Of a DNA stretch of 9,270 nucleotides, positions 6,614 to 9,270 are shown piece after piece. The stretch lies in assembly GCA_019323195.1 (NCBI GenBank), contig JAHWHQ010000020.1, positions 1 to 9,270 of the forward strand, written 5' to 3'. Made by a program: the position numbers and the translations under genes. The notes under the pieces were generated by a model. That model did no database searches. It was given only the letters and a program-made list of their open reading frames with translations, and was not told where the DNA came from. The stretch's first letter is position 1, and every line of letters starts with the position of its first letter. The DNA comes from Candidatus Woesearchaeota archaeon (GTDB lineage: Archaea; Nanobdellota; Nanobdellia; Woesearchaeales; JACPBV01).

Positions 6614-7434
6614 ACATCAAGCTGGCAGAGGAAGCAGGGTTCTGTTTCGGGGTCAAAAGGGCCCTGGACAGGGTAGACAGGATTAAGGATAAGGATGATG
6701 TGTATGTTCTTGGCAGGCTGATCCATAACCCGCAGGTCATAGGGGAGCTGAAAAAACAGGGCGTTAGGTTTATAGAGGATATTGATGAGATAAATCACGG
6801 AACGCTGGTTATCTCTGCGCATGGGGTTTCGGACAGGATAATGCGGGGTGCCAGGGAAAAGAACCTTGATATAATAGACACGACATGCCCGCTGGTGACT
6901 AATGTCCATAATATAACCCGGGATCTGGAGAAGCAGGGGTATAGGGTTATGATATTCGGGGACAGGAAGCATACAGAGGTCAGAGGGGTTATGGGCAACC
7001 TTAAGGATCCTATTGTTATTAGTGATATATCTGAGATTCAAGGCATGGAAGAGGGAAGATATGCCCTTGTCAGCCAGACAACAAATAATGTTGCTGAGTT
7101 TGAAGAGATAAGCAGGATGCTGAAGGATAGGATTAAGGGCCTTGTCATTAAGGATACGATATGCTCTGCGACAAAGCTAAGGCAGGAAAGCGCTAAGAGG
7201 CTTGCCAGGGAGTCGGATCTTATGATAGTCATCGGGGGCTATAACAGCGCAAACACAAGAAGCCTTGCCTCGATATGCAGCGGGATCACGGAGACAAGGC
7301 ATATAGAGAATGCTGATGAGTTAAGAAAAGAGTGGTTTGAGGGAAAGGAGAACATAGGGGTAAGCGCAGGGGCTTCTACGCCTGAGAATGTTATTCGCGA
7401 AGTTATAGATAGGATAAAATGCAAAGGATTATAA
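6610..7434 (+). CDS. ispH: 4-hydroxy-3-methylbut-2-enyl diphosphate reductase (LytB)
   Basis: Last MEP enzyme. It reductively dehydroxylates HMBPP to IPP and DMAPP on a [4Fe-4S] cluster. It has 274 residues, close to the minimal family length, with no extra domains. The three cluster cysteines are C12 (AGFCFGVKRALD), C93 (IDTTCPLVTNVH) and C185 (KDTICSATKLRQ). The catalytic Glu of HTEVRGVMG is E123 (E. coli E126). The diphosphate-contacting histidines are H39 (LIHNPQV), H71 (SAHGVSD) and H121. The SQTTNN motif (155-160), GGYNSANTRSL (209-219) and the C-terminal SAGASTPENVIREV (252-265) complete the active site. All critical residues are seen. The start overlaps ispE by 4 nt. This ends the MEP cluster; the next start codon is 25 nt downstream. 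Confidence 0.97.
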   Translation: MNIKLAEEAGFCFGVKRALDRVDRIKDKDDVYVLGRLIHNPQVIGELKKQGVRFIEDIDEINHGTLVISAHGVSDRIMRGAREKNLDIIDTTCPLVTNVHNITRDLEKQGYRVMIFGDRKHTEVRGVMGNLKDPIVISDISEIQGMEEGRYALVSQTTNNVAEFEEISRMLKDRIKGLVIKDTICSATKLRQESAKRLARESDLMIVIGGYNSANTRSLASICSGITETRHIENADELRKEWFEGKENIGVSAGASTPENVIREVIDRIKCKGL

Positions 7435-7435
7435 G
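7423..7435 (+). promoter_or_regulatory. Possible archaeal-type BRE/TATA element before the GT20 gene
   Basis: AAAGG followed by ATTATAAG overlaps the end of ispH, and the TATA-like core lies 25-32 nt upstream of the ATG at 7460. In archaea a TATA box about 25-30 nt before the start codon fits leaderless transcription, and no Shine-Dalgarno is seen before 7460. I found no convincing bacterial -35/-10 pair in the gap. The call rests on a short AT-rich match and depends on the host being archaeal. Confidence 0.3.
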
Positions 7436-7459
7436 TTTTATTGGCATACCTTATTTTAG

Positions 7460-9115
7460 ATGCTAGAAGAAATTGTGGAGATTCCAATCTCTAATTTAAG
7501 CTGTCATTCTAATAGGGGTCTCGGAATCCTGGGAGATGAATCGGATTTTAGCTCTTTTGTAATGTATGCAGGAGGGCTTACAACAGCGCTTGCACCTGTC
7601 CTAAAGGCATCTGAAGGGAGGGAGGGGGCTTTATGGGTGTCTACAGCTGTAACTGATTTTGAGAGGAAATTTTTTGCAGGAGGGAAGGAAGCATTGTTGA
7701 GCTATGATGGGGGACAGATAAGAACAAGGGAGGCTGTTCCTGAAACTCAAGATGTCTATCATTCCGCTTATAAGAGGTTTAGCAAGCAGCTCTGGTATTT
7801 TCTGCATCTTACAAAGAGGTTCTTTGACTGGAATTATTGCGGCTACCCAAAACCTATGATTCCAAACGAGAATTTTGAGGATTATAAATCGCTTAACATG
7901 GCTCATGCTGAGATAGCCAAAGGTGTTTTAAACAGCAGGGAAGGGAACCATATAATAGCCTCACATGATTTTCATCTTATGCTCCTTGCCAACACTATTG
8001 ATGACTTAATAAAGCACGGTGATATCAGGAATAATAAGGTTTTGAAAAGCATATATATGCATACTCCTATGCCTGAAGTTGAAATCCTTGACCACCTTAT
8101 TAATACCGCTTATATGGATGTTGATACTGTCTCTTATTTATTCAAGGGAATGCTGGCTAATCATGTCATTACACTACAGAAAAAAGATTTTCAGGAGAAC
8201 CTTGTAAAAATTTATGAGAAACTTGGATTTGATGTAATGGAAGGAGATAATGAGGATTATATTGTAATGCATGATGGAGATAGGAGAACCCATTTAATGA
8301 CCAATCCTATTGGTCTAGACACTGAACGGGTTCTTAATGCAGCAAGAAATACCCCGTTAGATGCCCTTAAAAAATATAAATTTGGTGAGGATAGCTTGTA
8401 TGATATTCTTAAAAGGTTTAAGGGCGGGGAATATACAAATGAAACTACAGGAAAAACAGATACCTATAGGATTCTTTCAGGCATTGAGAGATTAGATCCG
8501 ACTAAGGGTGGGTTAAGAAAATTAATGGCATTAGGGCAGATACAGGATAGGGCGATCAGGGAGGATAGGAGATTTATTTATATTGCGTTTCTTCCAGGGG
8601 ATGTTGGGGGGAACTTAAAGAGCAATATGGTTCGGCAGGCGAAGATAATGAATGAGAAATCCAGAGATGCATGGAGGCGTGATTCAGTTTATTTAAGCTT
8701 TGGGCCAATAAATTTTCCTGACACTATCCTATTAATGAAAGAGACAGACTTATTTTTGGTAACTCCTCTTGATGACGGTATGAATCTTACTGTTGGTGAA
8801 TATATCATGTCCCAGGCTGTAAAGCAATACGGTGAAAGAGGTGGCCTTGTCTTGGCCCAGTCAGGAGCAGCAAGAACACTTAAGGAAGGTGGAATAAAGT
8901 ATGCTGATGGGGTCCGTTTTATAAGCTTTGAGGATTTTGGCTTGACCTGTGATTTAATTTACAAAACTATCAAAGATATGCCTAAGCTGGGTGATATGCC
9001 TATTTCTCTAATAAAGGGGTCAGATGTAAGGAAAAGATGGTTTCCAAGGGAGATGGATAATCTGAGATATGCTTCAGGCGTATCCTTTAGAATTCCTCTT
9101 TCCACCAGTCTATAG
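7460..9115 (+). CDS. Family 20 glycosyltransferase, trehalose-6-phosphate synthase type
   Basis: 551-residue retaining GT-B glycosyltransferase of the OtsA family. This family typically joins a nucleotide-activated glucose to a sugar phosphate, giving trehalose-6-phosphate or, in relatives, glucosylglycerol-phosphate. Motifs in order: SNRGLGILG (17-25) and AGGLTTALAPVL (37-48), the SNR..GGL donor-loop region; YKRFSKQLWYFLHL (104-117), matching the E. coli Y76/W85 region; SHDFHLML (168-175) with D170 (E. coli D130); YMHTPMPEVEIL (199-210); NPIGLD (282-287); ERLDPTKGGLRKL (343-355) with R344 and K349 (E. coli R262/K267); TPLDDGMNLTVGEY (435-448) with D439 and E447 (E. coli D361/E369). The usual PLRDGMNL has Asp in place of Arg, and about 45 residues separate NPIGLD from the ERLDPTKG strand. 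No OtsB phosphatase domain is fused or adjacent. Function is likely in compatible-solute or cell-surface sugar synthesis. The family is certain; the exact product is not. Confidence 0.88.
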   Translation: MLEEIVEIPISNLSCHSNRGLGILGDESDFSSFVMYAGGLTTALAPVLKASEGREGALWVSTAVTDFERKFFAGGKEALLSYDGGQIRTREAVPETQDVYHSAYKRFSKQLWYFLHLTKRFFDWNYCGYPKPMIPNENFEDYKSLNMAHAEIAKGVLNSREGNHIIASHDFHLMLLANTIDDLIKHGDIRNNKVLKSIYMHTPMPEVEILDHLINTAYMDVDTVSYLFKGMLANHVITLQKKDFQENLVKIYEKLGFDVMEGDNEDYIVMHDGDRRTHLMTNPIGLDTERVLNAARNTPLDALKKYKFGEDSLYDILKRFKGGEYTNETTGKTDTYRILSGIERLDPTKGGLRKLMALGQIQDRAIREDRRFIYIAFLPGDVGGNLKSNMVRQAKIMNEKSRDAWRRDSVYLSFGPINFPDTILLMKETDLFLVTPLDDGMNLTVGEYIMSQAVKQYGERGGLVLAQSGAARTLKEGGIKYADGVRFISFEDFGLTCDLIYKTIKDMPKLGDMPISLIKGSDVRKRWFPREMDNLRYASGVSFRIPLSTSL

Positions 9116-9139
9116 CGGTCAAAGAGCGGTGACTGGTGG
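9102..9139 (+). repeat. Perfect 9-bp inverted repeat spanning the GT20 stop codon
   Basis: CCACCAGTC (9102-9110) and GACTGGTGG (9131-9139) are exact reverse complements separated by 20 nt. The TAG stop at 9113-9115 lies in the loop, which also holds AGCGGT twice (9114-9119 and 9125-9130). It could fold as an RNA hairpin at the end of the mRNA. No T-run follows on either strand, so it does not look like a classical intrinsic terminator. Confidence 0.6.
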
Positions 9140-9266
9140 TAGCAACACGAACCTTCTTATGCACGTAATGTTTATTTCTCTCCCAGCTTAAGAAAAAAGC
9201 TAAGAAGCAGACCAAAATCATTAAGCCACCGCTTGGACACTTTTCGTAAAGCGTTAGCGGTCAAAG
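9113..9266. repeat. 12-bp direct repeat flanking the terminal tail
   Basis: TAGCGGTCAAAG occurs exactly at 9113-9124 and again at 9255-9266, 142 bp apart. The shorter core AGCGGT occurs three times (9114, 9125, 9256), and its complement ACCGCT is at 9228-9233. A 12-base match within so short a stretch is unlikely by chance. It may be a target-site-like duplication, a dispersed repeat or an assembly effect; the window ends 4 nt after the second copy. Confidence 0.55.
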
Positions 9267-9270
9267 TCAA
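9116..9270. other. Terminal 155 bases without a recognisable gene
   Basis: No family is recognisable here. Two frames stay open to the window edge. On the minus strand 9270-9172 gives 32 residues ending LLLSFFLKLGEK before TAA. On the plus strand the frame from 9143 is open, with no ATG, and is rich in Arg, Lys and Ser. Either could be the edge of a gene outside the window, but both are short enough to be chance. Unlike the rest of the window, the plus frame uses CGN arginine codons several times. A weak hairpin (AGCTT/AAGCT, 9185-9201) is also present. Confidence 0.4.

Larger units (their letters stand above)
2..7434 (+). other. Complete MEP isoprenoid-precursor operon
   Basis: The gene order is dxs, ispG, swivel protein, dxr, ispDF, ispE, ispH, all in one direction. 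Gaps are 23, 0 and 1 nt, then overlaps of 4, 11 and 4 nt, with no internal promoter or terminator evident. Every MEP activity is present exactly once. In most studied bacteria these genes are scattered or in small groups, so the full set in one unit is notable. Co-transcription is inferred from spacing; the upstream promoter lies outside the window. Confidence 0.8.

Noticed and set aside
7435..7459. Riboswitch or terminator between ispH and the GT20 gene
   Set aside because: Only 25 nt of AT-rich sequence with no stem; too short for a known riboswitch, and the T-rich bits are too weak to call a terminator.
9131..9160. tRNA-like T-arm on the minus strand (GGTTCGTG segment)
   Set aside because: The flanking bases do not form the required 5-bp stem, and no acceptor, D or anticodon arms can be placed around it.
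9185..9201. AGCTT/AAGCT hairpin as an intrinsic terminator
   Set aside because: Only five mostly A-T pairs and no T-run after it on the plus strand; too weak to call.
9102..9266. CRISPR array
   Set aside because: Only two copies of a 12-bp repeat, 142 bp apart; repeat length and spacing do not fit CRISPR.

Overview
This window is almost fully coding, and nearly everything in it reads left to right on the + strand. Seven tightly packed genes (2-7434) hold the whole methylerythritol phosphate (MEP/DOXP) route to isoprenoid precursors: dxs (3' half only), ispG, a protein with a PEP-utilising (phosphohistidine swivel) domain, dxr (ispC), a fused ispD-ispF, ispE and ispH. Junctions are 23 nt, 0 nt, 1 nt, an ATGA overlap, an 11-nt overlap and another ATGA overlap. 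That points to one transcript and translational coupling. All seven catalytic activities from pyruvate + glyceraldehyde-3-phosphate to IPP/DMAPP are present, and the key catalytic or Fe-S residues can be found, apart from some changes in IspD and IspF. The odd member is the 475-residue swivel protein at 2068-3495. It has the phosphocarrier His domain of the PEP synthase/dikinase superfamily but no ATP-grasp domain.

After a 25-nt gap with a possible TATA-like element comes a family-20 glycosyltransferase gene (trehalose-6-phosphate synthase type, 7460-9115). It is more AT-rich than most of the MEP genes and may form its own transcription unit. The last ~155 bases (9116-9270) carry no recognisable gene. 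They do contain a perfect 9-bp inverted repeat over the glycosyltransferase stop codon and a 12-bp direct repeat at both ends of the tail, so this may be a mobile-element edge or an assembly boundary.

Organism: arginine is written almost only as AGG/AGA, ATA is a common isoleucine codon, Shine-Dalgarno sites are uneven, and a TATA-like box lies 25-32 nt before one start codon. This would suit a DPANN-type archaeon, for example a Woesearchaeota-like lineage, but an uncultivated bacterial phylum cannot be excluded from the window alone. If the host is archaeal, a complete MEP operon is remarkable, because archaea normally use mevalonate routes. In that case acquisition from bacteria as a block is the simplest explanation.

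How the genes work together: Dxs condenses pyruvate and G3P to DXP; Dxr makes MEP; IspD adds CMP; IspE phosphorylates; IspF cyclises to MEcPP; IspG and IspH, both [4Fe-4S] enzymes, reduce this to HMBPP and then IPP/DMAPP. The swivel protein's role is unknown; it might handle PEP/pyruvate or phosphorylate an alcohol. The glycosyltransferase probably makes a phosphorylated disaccharide osmolyte and has no evident link to the isoprenoid genes.
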